From Heligmosomoides polygyrus polygyrus (Eukaryota; Nematoda; Chromadorea; Rhabditida; Heligmosomidae), in contig OX377202.1 of the NCBI GenBank assembly GCA_947396885.1, forward strand, positions 7,626,001-7,690,000: a stretch of 64,000 nucleotides of DNA, given 5' to 3'. Below are positions 1-11,725 of this stretch, in pieces (position 1 is the stretch's first letter; each line of letters opens with the position of its first letter). Made by a program: the position numbers and the translations under genes. Under the pieces are notes generated by a model. It was not told the origin of the DNA. It ran no database searches and saw only the letters and a list, made by a program, of their open reading frames with translations.

Positions 1-3000
1 TGGTAGTGGGCAATCTTAAGCGATAACGAAACTCAATAAATAGGCAACAAGATATAGGAATAAATAAACTGCGCTAACCTGGATGCACAGATTGGCTCAG
101 CTTCTACGTTCGATGTCGGAAGAGGGAACTTATTTTTGCAAAATAACTTTGTGGAGGAAGTATGGAAGGGATCCCCTTTATAGATTCGCGTCGAGTACAT
201 GAAGCAAATGACGTCAGGGAAATAAAAATCTTTAGGCCAATTTAAAACGTCAATCAATCGACGTTTTAAGCAGTTATTTAGATCTGCGGACGCAGACAAG
301 ACAACGTACTTCACGCCCTAATCATTTGCAAGCGTTTCGACCTGGTTAACAAACTTTGTATAATCTCATGTTCTCTCCGTTACCTAGCACATGTTAACGT
401 TGGCGGTAACAAGTGCCCATTTTATTTTGCCCATTTCTGTCCCTCTACTACGCAATGCAAAGTCAGCTTCCTGGGATGTCAAAGTTTAATAGCTCTACCT
501 TTTCAATTCTCAGTAATTTTTATCGATCGACTAAGGTGATAACCTTCAACGACAGCTCCTTCTCCCTGCTCAAGTTTGAGTTTTCTCGCACAAGGTTATA
601 CACATTCGAAGGAAAATGATTAACACTACAACGACATTTGTTTTTTTTTACTAATTTAATTTACGTTAATTTCCGGGGCATTAAAGTGAAGTGTCCAGAA
701 GACACATATTATTTTTACCAACGGTTCCTACTTTTTACAGTGTCATATATCTTTGCAAGGAGTGTTTTGCTCTACCGAAGCGTGTATTGGGTTTATTTGT
801 TCATGTTGGTTTTTATCAATGTTTTGCAGAATGTTATAAAAGAGTAAAACAACCTTCACCAATTTTTTTCGCACAATGTCATGCGTCATTTGAAAGAGTC
901 ATGTTGCCATGTCAAAAAATCTTTCTATGAGAATATATATTTTGTTCTTTAGTAACTCAGAATTTTGCTAATTTTTAGCTTCAGCTTTAAAAAGTTAACA
1001 AAGGCTAGGAGCTTTGGGAAAAATAATTTATGTCTTCTTGACGTTTTAATTTAATGCAGTGAAAACTAACAAAAATCAAAGTTAACGAAAAATCTAAGAA
1101 ATTCCCTGTGAAATAAATAATCCTCATTTGAATGATGTACAACGTTGTGCAAAAAGCCCAAAGTAGGCAGGAAAAAAGCGAAACATATTTTCTAATAGAG
1201 CAAACCATTGTCTGCTGAGAAATCTGCTTGCGTCCTGTAAGGATCTACACCGAAAAAAAAACGGACTCTAGTATTGACGCAGTACAGGGCATCTCAAAAT
1301 CTTGAACTACAATAAATACATATTACTATTATTGACGCAGCTCATCCACATCCTATTAGAATTAAACCGTTTCTTCAATTCCTTCCCATACTTTGCCGTT
1401 CTTTCTTTCGTTTACTTTCTGTATAATTTCCTTGTCTATCTACTTTGTTCTCATCTCCTTATTCTCGTTTTGCGTTTTTACTTTCACTTCACAAGGTGGT
1501 TATCCATTTTCGATTGTTTGAATATAAATGTTCACTGCTTTGCAGGGCACTTGTTCGCCATTCGAGTTTTTTGTAGACACGTACACGTCGGCCCTATTAA
1601 CAAATAGCGGAGGAAAAACTTTTTTGATGAGAGGAGCTGCTCCTAAGTTTTTAAATGAAGAAAACGCAATGCGCAAACATTAGACGCTGTCTCTCTGTGT
1701 AGCCGTAATGTCGATTATTTGATTTAACAAAAATAAATACAAGGCAGAGAGTCTACACATGAAGGCTACATTAGAGAGTCATTACTATTGAAGAATGCTT
1801 CCGATGTTTGCAGCTACACGTCAGCACACCTCGCCCTGAAATGTTCGCGATTTTGTACATTTATTTTACAGAAGCACGTTTGAAGTTACGTAGAGAAGCA
1901 TTTTGTTGAAGTATGTTTTCTTCGCACTGGAAACTGCTTCAGGTTGAAGGAACGCTCTCTGCAGATGTATGCAGATTATATGCAGATTGAGTAAACTAGA
2001 TTGTTACTGCTGCGCTACTGCTCATAGCTGCCAATACCTGAGTCAGAGCTCCGTCCTTTTCCTCCCGTTTCCACTGCAAGAATGTTGGAGAAACTGTTCA
2101 CAACTACGAGTGTGACGATAGAAAACGTTCCCTTGTAACTGAAATACGAGCTGCCGCTTTCTTTGGGGTCTGTAACAAAGCGTACAGACGTTAGTCTTAG
2201 TCACCACGCGATGAAAGTGCTTTCCATCTATTGGTCTTACTCCTCTATGATATTCTAATAACGTAAGAAACCCTTCGGCGCTTTTCTTCCAAACAGACAT
2301 TGTCGGCTTTGGATGGGCTTCCTTACAGAATTCTGTGGCGCGCAGAAAGACAGCATCACATCAAGAACGTAGAATTTATGTCTACGAGAAACTGCCTACC
2401 ATAAAAAACAACTATAGCCTGACAAGATTCATACACGATTCCACGCATTGTCGACTTTCCTATTGGAAGATTAGAGAGTACGCAGCGAAAGAAAAGCCGT
2501 GTCCAAGCTAACCGAAGGTTAACTTTTCAATATAAAGTGCAATTAAAACGCAGCTCTGTACCGTAGGCTGCAGCAAGTCGATGACGATTCGAAATTGGTG
2601 CAAGACGCGTTCCCTTGTGAAGGAAACGATATTGATCCCTTTTGAGGAGACTTTCGAATCCCCTGATCCTGTGGCCTGTAGAACTCATGAATTGGTCTTT
2701 CTCCATTGACACCAATAACTATCAAAAGCCGGAAATCGGAGGTCTATATTACCACTATATGTTTTCCTGATGTATTCCTTTCCTTGTCCAAGGTGTTGAA
2801 GGATAAACGCCATAATTATGCGCAGTTGAATCCTATGACAGCTGAACGGGTAGGAAACTCAACCCGCCCCGAACACCAAATACTATGTTGCTCTTCGGTT
2901 AAGCAAATGGAATGGCTTCAAACTAGTTTATGGTGTTACCAGTCAGGACTATCACTGTTTTTTGCTTTGTTCACTTATGGTCACTACCAGTTCGCATAAA

Positions 3001-4505
3001 CATAAACCGTTAAAAAAGAAGCATTAAAACAAAAATCGTAATTTTAATGTTATAAATCCGTACCTTCGACAACAACAGCACCAGCGACTCCGAGCCATCA
3101 TAGAATTGGTAGTAGTAATTAATTGAAAAGGTATGGACACAAGCCATGTTGAGGTGGCGTTACGCGTATTATATAGGAGTTTCGCACTGGGTGCAGCACG
3201 AATTGGGACTTGTCGGTCTCTTCTGGGTTTGAATGTGTTCAATACAAGGACCACAGAAAGGAGGAATACTCCATTTTTTATCGTGATCCTATCACAGCAC
3301 TAGGACCACGTAAAAATAGTATGCTCCAACCGAAACTACGGTCCCATGCTCGCTCGGTCCAGCCGCACCGCGTGTGTTGTGTGAATGCACAGAACGCACT
3401 GAATTCGACGGCGACGTTCAAAAATCGCCCTCCAACTGTATTCCTCGATCAGGGGTGTCCGTTCATCGAGCGCAGAACTAGGCTAGGGAAGGACAAAGGT
3501 TGGGTGCCATCCAAGCTGCCGGTGTGGAGACTGCTTTCGTCGCTCAGGAGTCCGCGGCTGGGTTCTGCACCCTTCGTGCGCAGAACTAGGCTAGGGAAGG
3601 GACTCAGTTACATCATAAATAGCCTACCTCAGTTCACTGTAGGGGTAGAACACACTATTACTGTAAAAAAAAACCGCCTTCAAAAAACAAATAGTGCTTT
3701 ACTACATGGTGACTCCCCGGACAATATTTGCCTCAATGCAGTATCGTGTAAGGCCTTGAATGCCACAGCATAGCTATGATAATATTACGATGAGCACAAA
3801 GGAAAGAGAACTTAGCAGGGGATACGAAGTCTAGAAATACAAAGTCCGCCAAACGCAACGACTGATTGAAGATTGAATGGGTAATTTGTTCCAACCACGA
3901 TACGTGGTATATCAAGTAAATATCAGGTAAAGTTACGTAGTCGAGCAAAAGTCAACTTCTTGGGTTTAGATTTTCTTTTGATTTTTTAAGATAATTTTTT
4001 AAAAAGGTGGCTGCGATTTCTCGCATTCGGCAACCCATGATCACGATCGTCGACGAAACCTGGCCAGGTGTGTTGAGGCGATGCTTGACCCTTTTCGACA
4101 TTGTTGGACAATGCCATTAATTCTTCAATTGTCGCAGATATATAATTTCTCGACGAACTAGATTAACTAGCACTTTCTATGGTATCCATATTTAGCGTGG
4201 TCCACAACGACATTTCCCTGCAAAAATTTTATTCAAACACATAAAACGTCAAAACAACACTAAATAGCCTGCTGCTGGACCCCCCCCCCCCCCCTCCCCA
4301 TGATACTGGTCGGATGCGCCTTAATTGCAGCGAGCCTTCCATCAGAGGTCCTTGAAGAGTATGTAACACTTTTACAAGTTGCACAAAAGTATCAAGTCAC
4401 TGAAGGTCAAAGCATAAGTATACTTAAACTGGAGAGCGTTAGATGTGTCTGGTGATCATAGATCACGTTTACGAAAATTTACTATTTGCGACCCAAAATG
4501 TCGTA
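1..4505. other. AT-rich stretch with no recognisable gene
   Basis: No reading frame here resembles a known protein family. The longest open frame, about 187 codons at 3210-3773 on the + strand, has low-complexity, arginine- and serine-rich composition and no recognised motif. A 23-bp direct repeat occurs at 3470-3492 and 3578-3600 inside that frame. A homopolymer C run lies near 4280-4297. The stretch could be intergenic or intronic DNA of a gene outside the window. Confidence 0.5.
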
Positions 4506-5758
4506 TCAGGTTGACCGAAAAGTCTTGCAACACTAGTACAACAATATTCAAATTTGTCCCTATTTGCTAAAACAAAACCACACTCCACGTCATATTCCCC
4601 ATCCAGGTCTAAGATCCTGTCCCATCTTTCAAGCAGCCCAACACTTCCTTTCCACCAGAATTCCGAGCGCTGTGAGAAAAAGAATTCAGAAACCTCCGTT
4701 TCCTGTTATCGTCGATCATCGAACTCTTTACCTCGAAGATGCTGCATCAGAGCTCTGAACAGGTGGTAGTCAGAAGGACCGAGGTCTGTAGAGTACGGTG
4801 GATGGGGCAGAACTTCCCAGCTTCACTCCTGGATTTTCTCGCGACTCACTTTTGCGACACGAGGACGCGCGTTGTCGTGCAGTAGGTGGACATTTTCCCG
4901 TTCTGAACGTTTTTGACGCATGGCGTCGGCCAAGCTCTGGAGCTGGGTAGCATAGATAGGCGCTATGACTGTGGTCTCGCTATCCAGCATCTCCCAGTAA
5001 ATCATGCTCTCTGAGTCCCGCCAGCAATACAGAAGAACCTTCTTTTCGTGGTGTCCACGTTTCGGTTGTCTTGGAGCCGGTTCTCCGCGTGGTAGCCATT
5101 GGCTCTTGCAGGTATGGTTAACATGAAGAACCCAGCTTTCATCACCAGTAACAATGTCCTTCAGAAGATCTTTCTGTGCGGGCGAAGAAGCAGCGACTCA
5201 GCAACACTGATTCGGCATGCCTTGTCAGAGTCCCGCAGCTCATGTGGTACCCAAGACGACAAAACCTTTTGGTACCCAAGGATGTCCAGCTGCCTCAGGA
5301 CGGTGGTTTGAGTACATCCAAGTGTCGCTACCAATTCGCGAGTGGTTGAATTTGGTTTCACCTTGAAGGCTTCGCGCAAGCTGTCTTCTTCCACAACAGA
5401 GGGGTGTTCGGAACGAGCTCGATCTTCGGAAGAGATATCTCCAGCCTTGAAGCGCTGATCCCAACGGGCTACTGTGGAGTAGTGAACGACTTAATCCTTG
5501 AATGCAGTGCAGACGATGGAGGCTGCAGTCCTTGCGGAATGGCCTTGTAGAAATTCGTAGTAGACGACAGGTCGTAGGATGCTGCTGCTTACCGTTGACA
5601 TTGTTGCTGTATTGGTACTCGACGAGGCCTCATACAGTGTGCTTGAGGAAGCTTCGAGAATGTACCGTGACGTCACCACAGAGATCAATATTGTAAAAGC
5701 TTTAACAAATTTAACAGGGAGTAGCGTAAACTGTTGCAAGAGTTTTTGATCAACCCTT
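4506..5758 (-). mobile_element. Decayed mariner transposon
   Basis: About 1.25 kb, the usual size for mariner, bounded by imperfect terminal inverted repeats. The left end reads inward through GGTTGACCGAAAAGTCTTGC. The right end, read on the other strand, begins GGTTGATCAAAAACTCTTGC. Both ends abut TA dinucleotides (4504-4505 and 5759-5760), the expected mariner target duplication. The interior encodes broken transposase on the minus strand. It is a different mariner lineage from the intact element at 44.3-45.5 kb, and the two share little sequence at their ends. Confidence 0.8.
4823..5394 (-). pseudogene. Mariner transposase relic
   Basis: Two minus-strand frames carry recognisable mariner transposase pieces. 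The upstream piece (5161-5394) covers the second helix-turn-helix of the DNA-binding region and a WVPHEL motif, the linker signature of the family. The downstream piece (4823-5005) contains LLHDNARPR, which surrounds the second catalytic aspartate. Stops and frameshifts separate the pieces, and I do not find a clean third catalytic aspartate. No functional protein is expected. Confidence 0.8.
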
Positions 5759-5845
5759 TAAATCGAAAATCGTAAAAAAATCCCCAAAAAATCGCCGTAA
5801 ATCGTAAAATCGTAAATCGTAAATACGCACACCCCTGATTTAGAC

Positions 5846-7228
5846 CAGGGGTGCACATTTAACGGTTAACGATTTAACGAATTTAACGAATTAACGGCAT
5901 TTTTCGTTAAAATATGGCTTAACGAATTAACGGAAATTTCTAGAAATTTAACGGAATTTTAAACGGACTTCTTTCCTAGTGAGTTTATCACATTTGCCCT
6001 TAGTCTTCATTAATGTTGTAGGTCTCATCCTCCCTATTAGGACTGTTCTTAAAAAACTATTGAAATCAGCAAAAATATTTTCATGTTTTCGTGAATGTTT
6101 TGAATTTTTGAAATTTTTTAAAATGCATTTCGGGTTCGCGTGCCCCGATATCAGGTTCCTGGTTAGATTTCTTGCCCAGGCCATCCAAGCCTTCCATCCC
6201 TCCGGGTTGAATTGGTACCAGACTTGCCTCTTGTTCATCGGCTGGCCACCGCAAGTCATTGTATGACCAAATACGCATTCAGATCGCCTCCACGACATCC
6301 CATAGAATTAGAATGCGTGGCGGGGATAGTGAATGAGTAATGCCGTCCTTTATCCTTCTATCCTTTGATGCATTTTGGACGTAGAAGTTTCTTCGCCGAT
6401 CCCCCATGCACGCCATCGAATCCATAAAGATACTGGTCTAACCTCCTCGTAAGATATGCCTATCCTCATCTGACGTTGCTTATCACAGAATAGTTTTGCC
6501 CGCCACCTGGAACACTCATGACGGAGAGAATATTTTCGCTTGCTGGACGTACTTTAAACGTTTTAAGAAAACGCTTATAACAAAAATTAGGAAAGCTACT
6601 TTGCTGAACGTTAACACCGTGACACGATGTCGTGTTACAGTCTCAGCGTTGCAAAAAATGGATTGGTCCCACACACCGGGCACTCAAAAATCGTGCGTTT
6701 GACAACGTGTTCACGTTCCACTGATAGACTTTTAATTGCATCTTTATTAAATCTTTCTGTAATTAATGGTGATGCCCGCATCGAGATTGTATATGCTCGT
6801 AGAACAGTCACTCAAAAAAGCCTCGCAAAAAAGTAAGAAGGGGAACTCCGAGTTTTGCCTTATCACACATTTTAAGATGCCTTGTCTGTGATCACCTTTC
6901 ATAATAATTTCATACCTCTCTTCCATTCTTCTCTTCTTCCACACCTTGTAGATAATTTGTTGCTGAAGGCTTATTTATTTTTCTGTGTTCGATTGTTTAA
7001 TTGTTTATTTTACATTACAAAGTTACACTACCTTCCTTGAACTTTAGCTGTTGACCCCTTGACGTTGAAACGTATAAGGTTTTCCTTATTTTTTCACTTG
7101 AAGGAATCTTTTGCAGCTATTTGTACTTTTTAACGAAATTTAACGATTTACCGGAAATTTAACGAAAATTTTCCGTTAAAAAATTTCGTTAAAAAAATTT
7201 AACGCACAGAATTTTGTGTGCTCCCCTG
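5846..7228. mobile_element. Non-autonomous hAT-like DNA transposon
   Basis: The 1,383-bp element begins CAGGGGTGCACATTTAACGG and ends GTGTGCTCCCCTG. It is flanked on both sides by the same 8-bp sequence ATTTAGAC (5838-5845 and 7229-7236). CAGGGG termini with an 8-bp target duplication are the signature of hAT transposons (known for the superfamily). Subterminal sequence is rich in repeated TTAACG/CGTTAA motifs in both orientations, plausible transposase-binding sites. I see no transposase frame inside, so it must have been mobilised in trans. A SINE sits within it. Confidence 0.8.
6131..6367 (+). mobile_element. tRNA-derived SINE inside the hAT element
   Basis: This copy shares its sequence with the other SINEs in the window but lacks most of the tRNA-like head. 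It ends in a CCTTTATCC-type tail. The 8-bp sequence ATGCATTT at 6123-6130 and 6368-6375 is a target-site duplication. The SINE therefore inserted into the hAT element after that element had arrived. Confidence 0.8.
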
Positions 7229-7308
7229 ATTTAGACACAGCTGCCGCGCTAAAGAAGGAAAGGAAGAATAGGAAGCAATGATCGATAAAAAAATAAATTA
7301 CGAAAAAA

Positions 7309-7905
7309 TCACCTGTATCACCTGTCGTCCCCTTGATCATGGAATTGCTCGAGTGGGCGCCAGCAGCGTCTCCATTCGTCCCTGTCGCGTGCCAGAGTGG
7401 TCCAATGGATCCTCCTCGCTCTAGGGACACGAACAGCGTCAAATCGGTCGTTCATGGGTTTCACGAAGAAGTCCGACCAACGCGTTGTTGGGCGTCCTGG
7501 TGTTCTCTTGACGTCCCGCAGAATCCAGTCGGTGACGGCTCTCGTCCAGAGGGTGCCGCATTACGTGGCCGGCCCACCTAATTTTCGACGACTTGGCCCA
7601 TGCGACAGCGTCTCTGGTCTTCAAACGTCGGCGAAGCTCGGAACTCCGGAGGCCTTCTCTCACTTGCGTGAGTCGTGTCACTCCGAGCATCGTCTTCTCG
7701 ATTCCACGCTGCGCGACGCTGATCGCGTGTTCATCCTGCTTTCGTATGGCCCAGGCCTCTGAGGCGTATGTCAGGAAGAACAGTGGAGTGGAATAGGTGG
7801 GCACGGGTTCGGACGTTCCTCGTCTTTTTCGCAACTTCTTCGACGCTCTTGAAAGCTCCCAAGCCGCTCGTTTCCTCCTGCTCAGCTCTGGCGCTAGATC
7901 GTTGA
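7309..7905 (-). pseudogene. RTE LINE (family A), 5-prime-truncated 3-prime end
   Basis: The minus strand encodes the C-terminal region of an RTE-type reverse transcriptase, with the motif string [16 protein letters not shown] followed by [10 protein letters not shown]. It is nearly collinear with 45811-46430, the end of the much more complete family A copy. Both share the same 3-prime terminus, a TCACCTGTATCACCTGTCG block. The fragment lacks the endonuclease and RT core, as expected for a 5-prime-truncated LINE insertion, and it contains frameshifts. Confidence 0.85.
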
Positions 7906-8735
7906 ATAACGAAAAAATCAAAAAAAAAAAATGAATTGAAATGAAAATGAATTAAATGGCAAGCGGCAGCCTACTAAACCCTACATACAACAGATGTAAT
8001 GTTGTTGGGTAGGATTTATGAAGCTAATCCATTGTTCCGAAGTTAATGCTGCACTTATTACGTATCTACTTGATCAGCTTAATGCTCTTTATGTTTCAAT
8101 TTCAACAATAAAGTGAATATTAGAGAAGCATTGTTGGACAACTGAACATTAAGTAAACGTTCCCTGACATCGATGTTTTTACGTTCGTATCTATTTATAT
8201 TCTCCATGCCAAAAAAAGCATGCCTCACATGGACAGAGAGCTCAGTCACTGAATACTGTTTGACCTTTTCATTGGAGGCAAGGCATTTGATTGTCATAGA
8301 CAATATACACTGCTGAACAAATGAGTCGTCGTAAACGAGCGCATCCATAAATAGCCTCCGTTACTGGCTAAATCATCGAAAGATGATTTTCCTACTTTCT
8401 GTAAGTTTCAGTCTATCACCCTCTAAAACTTGCAATACATTAACTATAGTACTCCAGAATTTCCGTTTAATTAAAGCACTTCAGACACTTTTGACCTTCT
8501 CGCAGCTGGCTCACACAGCTGCTGCACACTGTGCAGTTGATGACAGCGTTGCATCGGCTGTCGCCGAGCTAAATAAGGAGATCAACAAATCGTTGGTGCG
8601 CCTCTTATATTTACTGTTTCGTTCCATAAAATTTAAGCTATACTCTAAAGAGAGTAAAACAGTCGCTTTTAAGCCACAGAAACGTTGGGGGTTTTCCAAT
8701 TAAAGGAGATCGAAACCCGTACGTTATAAGGTTAA
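7906..8735. other. No recognisable feature
   Basis: Only short, low-similarity open frames are present on both strands. I see no transposon end or known protein motif in this stretch. Confidence 0.5.
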
Positions 8736-9003
8736 AAAAGCAAAAGACGACATTATTCCATCCATTATGGGGTGCGCCACGCACCCCACTTCCACGGGGT
8801 GTCGTGGAGGTTATTTGGAGTTTGGCCTACAGTAATTTGAGGTGGTCAGTCGATGAGCATTTATCCTTTCCAGAAAATCTGGTACGAATTCACCGAGCGC
8901 GGAGGCGGAAGGTTTGGTTGACCTGGGTTGGAAAACCGAACCAGGAATTTGGAATCTGGTCACGCGACAGCCAGCGCGCCCTACGGCAGCTTTGCCATGC
9001 TCC
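8736..9003 (-). mobile_element. tRNA-derived SINE, diverged copy
   Basis: Recognised by the shared block around TCGATGAGCA / TATCCTTTCC and the GAACCAGGAAT segment corresponding to the B-box side of the head. It is oriented with its tail at the low-coordinate end. It is visibly more diverged than the copies at 9.1-9.4 and 53 kb, so it is probably older. No target duplication was found. Confidence 0.75.
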
Positions 9004-9132
9004 TGAATCTGCTATAACACAAAAAATGAGCGGAGCTCCTCGTACTTACCAGTGTGGGTACTGTAGTGAAGTTACAGAGCTTGTCACCTATAAGGCTCTA
9101 TAAGTACGGAATTGAAAGATCTACTACAGGAA

Positions 9133-9415
9133 CGGGCGCGTTAAGCGCAGTCGGAGGAGGCGACGGCTGTCGCCTGCACCCGATACCAGGTTCCTGGTTC
9201 GAATTTTCCGCCCAGGCCAACCAAGCCTTCCATCCCTCCGGGTCGGTGAATTGGTACCAGACTCGTCTGGGAAGGATAGAGCGCTGACTTGTTCATCGGC
9301 TGACCACCGCATTGTATGGCCAATCGCCTGCACGATATCCCGTAGAAGTAGAATGCGTGGCGCATCCCAAAAGGGATTGAATAACGCCGTCCTTTATCCT
9401 TCATCCTTTTATTCC
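9133..9415 (+). mobile_element. tRNA-derived SINE, near full length
   Basis: The head reads GCGCGTTAAGCGCAGTCGGA, which fits an RNA polymerase III A box. About 40 bp on, GGTTCCTGGTTCGAATTTTCC fits a B box. This tRNA-like head is followed by roughly 200 bp of family-specific body. The copy ends CCTTTATCCTTCATCC, the family tail. It is the clearest head in the window and fixes the orientation of the family. Confidence 0.85.
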
Positions 9416-9663
9416 AAGGACCCAATTTCTACGCATCCCATACTTTCAAGCAAGACACGAAATTTAAATTAATTTATTCATTACTTCACATTGTATAGAC
9501 ATTGCCAAGCCATTATCGTTACCACGCACTTACTCCTTGGAAGTCGTTTTCCATAGAGAATATTGAGAAGTTCTTTCTTACTAATACATAGTTCAACTAC
9601 TAACTACGGTTCGACGGGTCCAAACATACTGTTGTAGTGCAAAAGAGAGCAATAGATCAAGAT

Positions 9664-9955
9664 CAAGCATAAAGGGTAAAGGACGACGTTACTCAGTCCT
9701 TATTGGGGGGTACGCCACGCATACTACGTCGTGGAGACGATTTGAATGCGTATTTGGCCCCATAATGACTTGCGGTGGGCAGCTGATGAAGAAGTCAGGG
9801 ATTTATCCTTCCCAGACAAGTCTGGTAGGAATTCATCCGCCGCGGAGGGATGGAAGGCTTGGTTGGCTTAGGCTGGAAATCCGAGTCAGGAACCTGGTAT
9901 CGGGTGCATGCGACAGCCGACACCTCTTCCGATTGAGCTACACGCGCCGGATGCA
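9664..9955 (-). mobile_element. tRNA-derived SINE
   Basis: A near full-length copy in reverse orientation. Its tail (ATAAAGGGTAAAGG) is at the left and its tRNA-like head ends near 9955 at GAGCTACACGCGCC. Together with 9133-9415 it forms two oppositely oriented copies within 850 bp. Confidence 0.8.
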
Positions 9956-9959
9956 CTAA

Positions 9960-10684
9960 ACTAAATACTACACAGATTACAGAAAGAAAAACATTCCCGC
10001 TATAACCAGGCTAGCTATAGTTTAATTTGTGTAAGGTTCTTCAATTTTATACGCTTTCGAGCAACATTCTTGACAGGTCATTGTCTGAACGTTTAGTTGT
10101 ACAGCCTTGAAACCTTCGGCAAGATAGTGCTTCTTTCAGTGTCAGCCTTTTTTGGTTCTATAACTGTAGATCAATTGGGCATCAAGAAGCGTTAGAACCA
10201 AAATTTTGCTCTTTCTTTAGGCTCACCTCAATTATAGTGAGGTTCTAGACACAAAGGTTAAGTCGTTACGTTAGAGCAGATTGAAAGCCATGCTACATTA
10301 CATCCTTGTGTTTTAGGCAGAACTAAAATTTGGGTCTGAAAAAAAACCATGACGACAGCAGCATTCGCACTGTAGTGTTAATTTGTAACATGAGATTGAA
10401 AATCTTAAATCCATGTGGTATCTTCTAGTTTCTAAACTGCGAACTTTTCGACAAACTGAAAACAAAGGAACTTCTTGACTACGATGAAAAGAAGTACTCA
10501 GCGGAATTGTAAGACATTCTTTTACTTGCGTTTTTCTTATTAAACTATGTTTCATTTAAAGTTCTTATTTCAGAATGTTCCCATACCAAATACAACCGAA
10601 GGACGCATATATACAAGTTATTAAGAAAATGCCACTAACAGAGGTGAGCTTTTATTCACTCACTGGTTCTCGTCCTAATATTGC
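9960..10684. other. No recognisable feature
   Basis: AT-rich sequence with only short frames that have no recognised motif. Confidence 0.5.
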
Positions 10685-10735
10685 CTTCTGTTTATTTATT
10701 TATTTATTTATTTATTTATTATTTAATTATTTATT
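10685..10735. repeat. TTTA microsatellite
   Basis: An uninterrupted run of the tetranucleotide TTTA followed by an imperfect ATTTA tract. Similar tracts recur at 57.18, 58.85 and 63.03 kb. Confidence 0.9.
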
Positions 10736-11005
10736 ACAAGTGCTCCGTCACGCCTATCGGCGTGCCTCGTACTTGCGCGCTTCGCGCGATGTTGCAGTAT
10801 CACTAAGCTAAGGACAATCACGTCGAGCTAGCTGCTCTACTTGCTAGCAGCTTTTTTTCCTGCCTGGGAGTACAAAAGGCTCGCAGTACGTGCAGTGTAT
10901 AGTGTGATAGGGCGATCTGCTAATTCCTCACTACTGGTCCTCCCTCAGCGAAACGGTCCCCCATTACTGCTACTGGTCCTACTCAATGATGCCCCCTTAG
11001 CGGAC

Positions 11006-11560
11006 GACGTCTTCGGCACGTATACCTGACTCCCCAAACACGTTGAGCGACGTCTTCGGCACGTCTACCTGAATCCTCAAACACGTTGAGCGACGTCTTT
11101 GGCCCGTTTTCTGAATCCCTTGGCATGTAGAAGACGTCTGGGCATTTTCCGCTGTTTTCGCGCCCCGCCTAGTTTGATCAGTATCGATTGAAGGTAATCG
11201 ATGCTACAAAAACGAACTTCAGATTTGTGTTGAGCGACCTCGACTACCCCCAGGAGTAAAGTTTCGGACGGCCTGGACGACATCCACAAAAATCGATAGT
11301 CTGATCAATATCGATTTTCCAGTCAGGTAGAAGACCCGATATTTTCCGCTATTTTCGAGACCCGTAATTTGATCAACATCGATTGATGGCGACCGCTACT
11401 TTAAAAACGAACTTCAGATTCGTATTCAGCGACCTCGATTGCCTAAGGGCTGAAGTTCCCAGGCAGGGAGAAGACGTCTGTGTATTTTTCGCTATTTTCG
11501 TGCCGTAATTTTCCCTCCTTTTTTCCCTGATTTTCCCCCTATCTTATGACTAGTTTCTGC
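11006..11560. repeat. Compound tandem repeat, 43-bp and about 200-bp units
   Basis: A 43-bp unit starting GACGTCTTCGGCACGT recurs at 11006, 11049 and 11092. A longer diverged unit starting GTAGAAGAC recurs at about 11127, 11327 and (shortened) 11467. The longer unit contains TTTTCCGCTRTTTTCG, a TGATCARYATCGATTGA block and an AACGAACTTCAGATT block. The repeats are GC-richer than their surroundings. I do not recognise the family, and no protein is encoded. Confidence 0.7.
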
Positions 11561-11725
11561 GGTGGCGCCGATCGATACTATGACGTAGTTCTTAGCGCGT
11601 TATTATAGAGTATGTTATTTGCACAAGGCAAATGTTAAAAACACTGCACAATACAATAAAAAACACAACATGCAATACAAAATATATACAACGAGCTAGT
11701 AATAGGTATCACTTGTCAACTTGTC

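Noticed and set aside
3210..3773. 187-codon open frame on the + strand
   Set aside because: Low-complexity composition, an internal 23-bp direct repeat, no recognised motif and no splice-supported partners. It is likely to be chance.
4280..4297. Poly-C runs here and at 44120-44138, and poly-G at 26527
   Set aside because: Simple homopolymers. Their length is often unreliable in assemblies, and no function is inferred.
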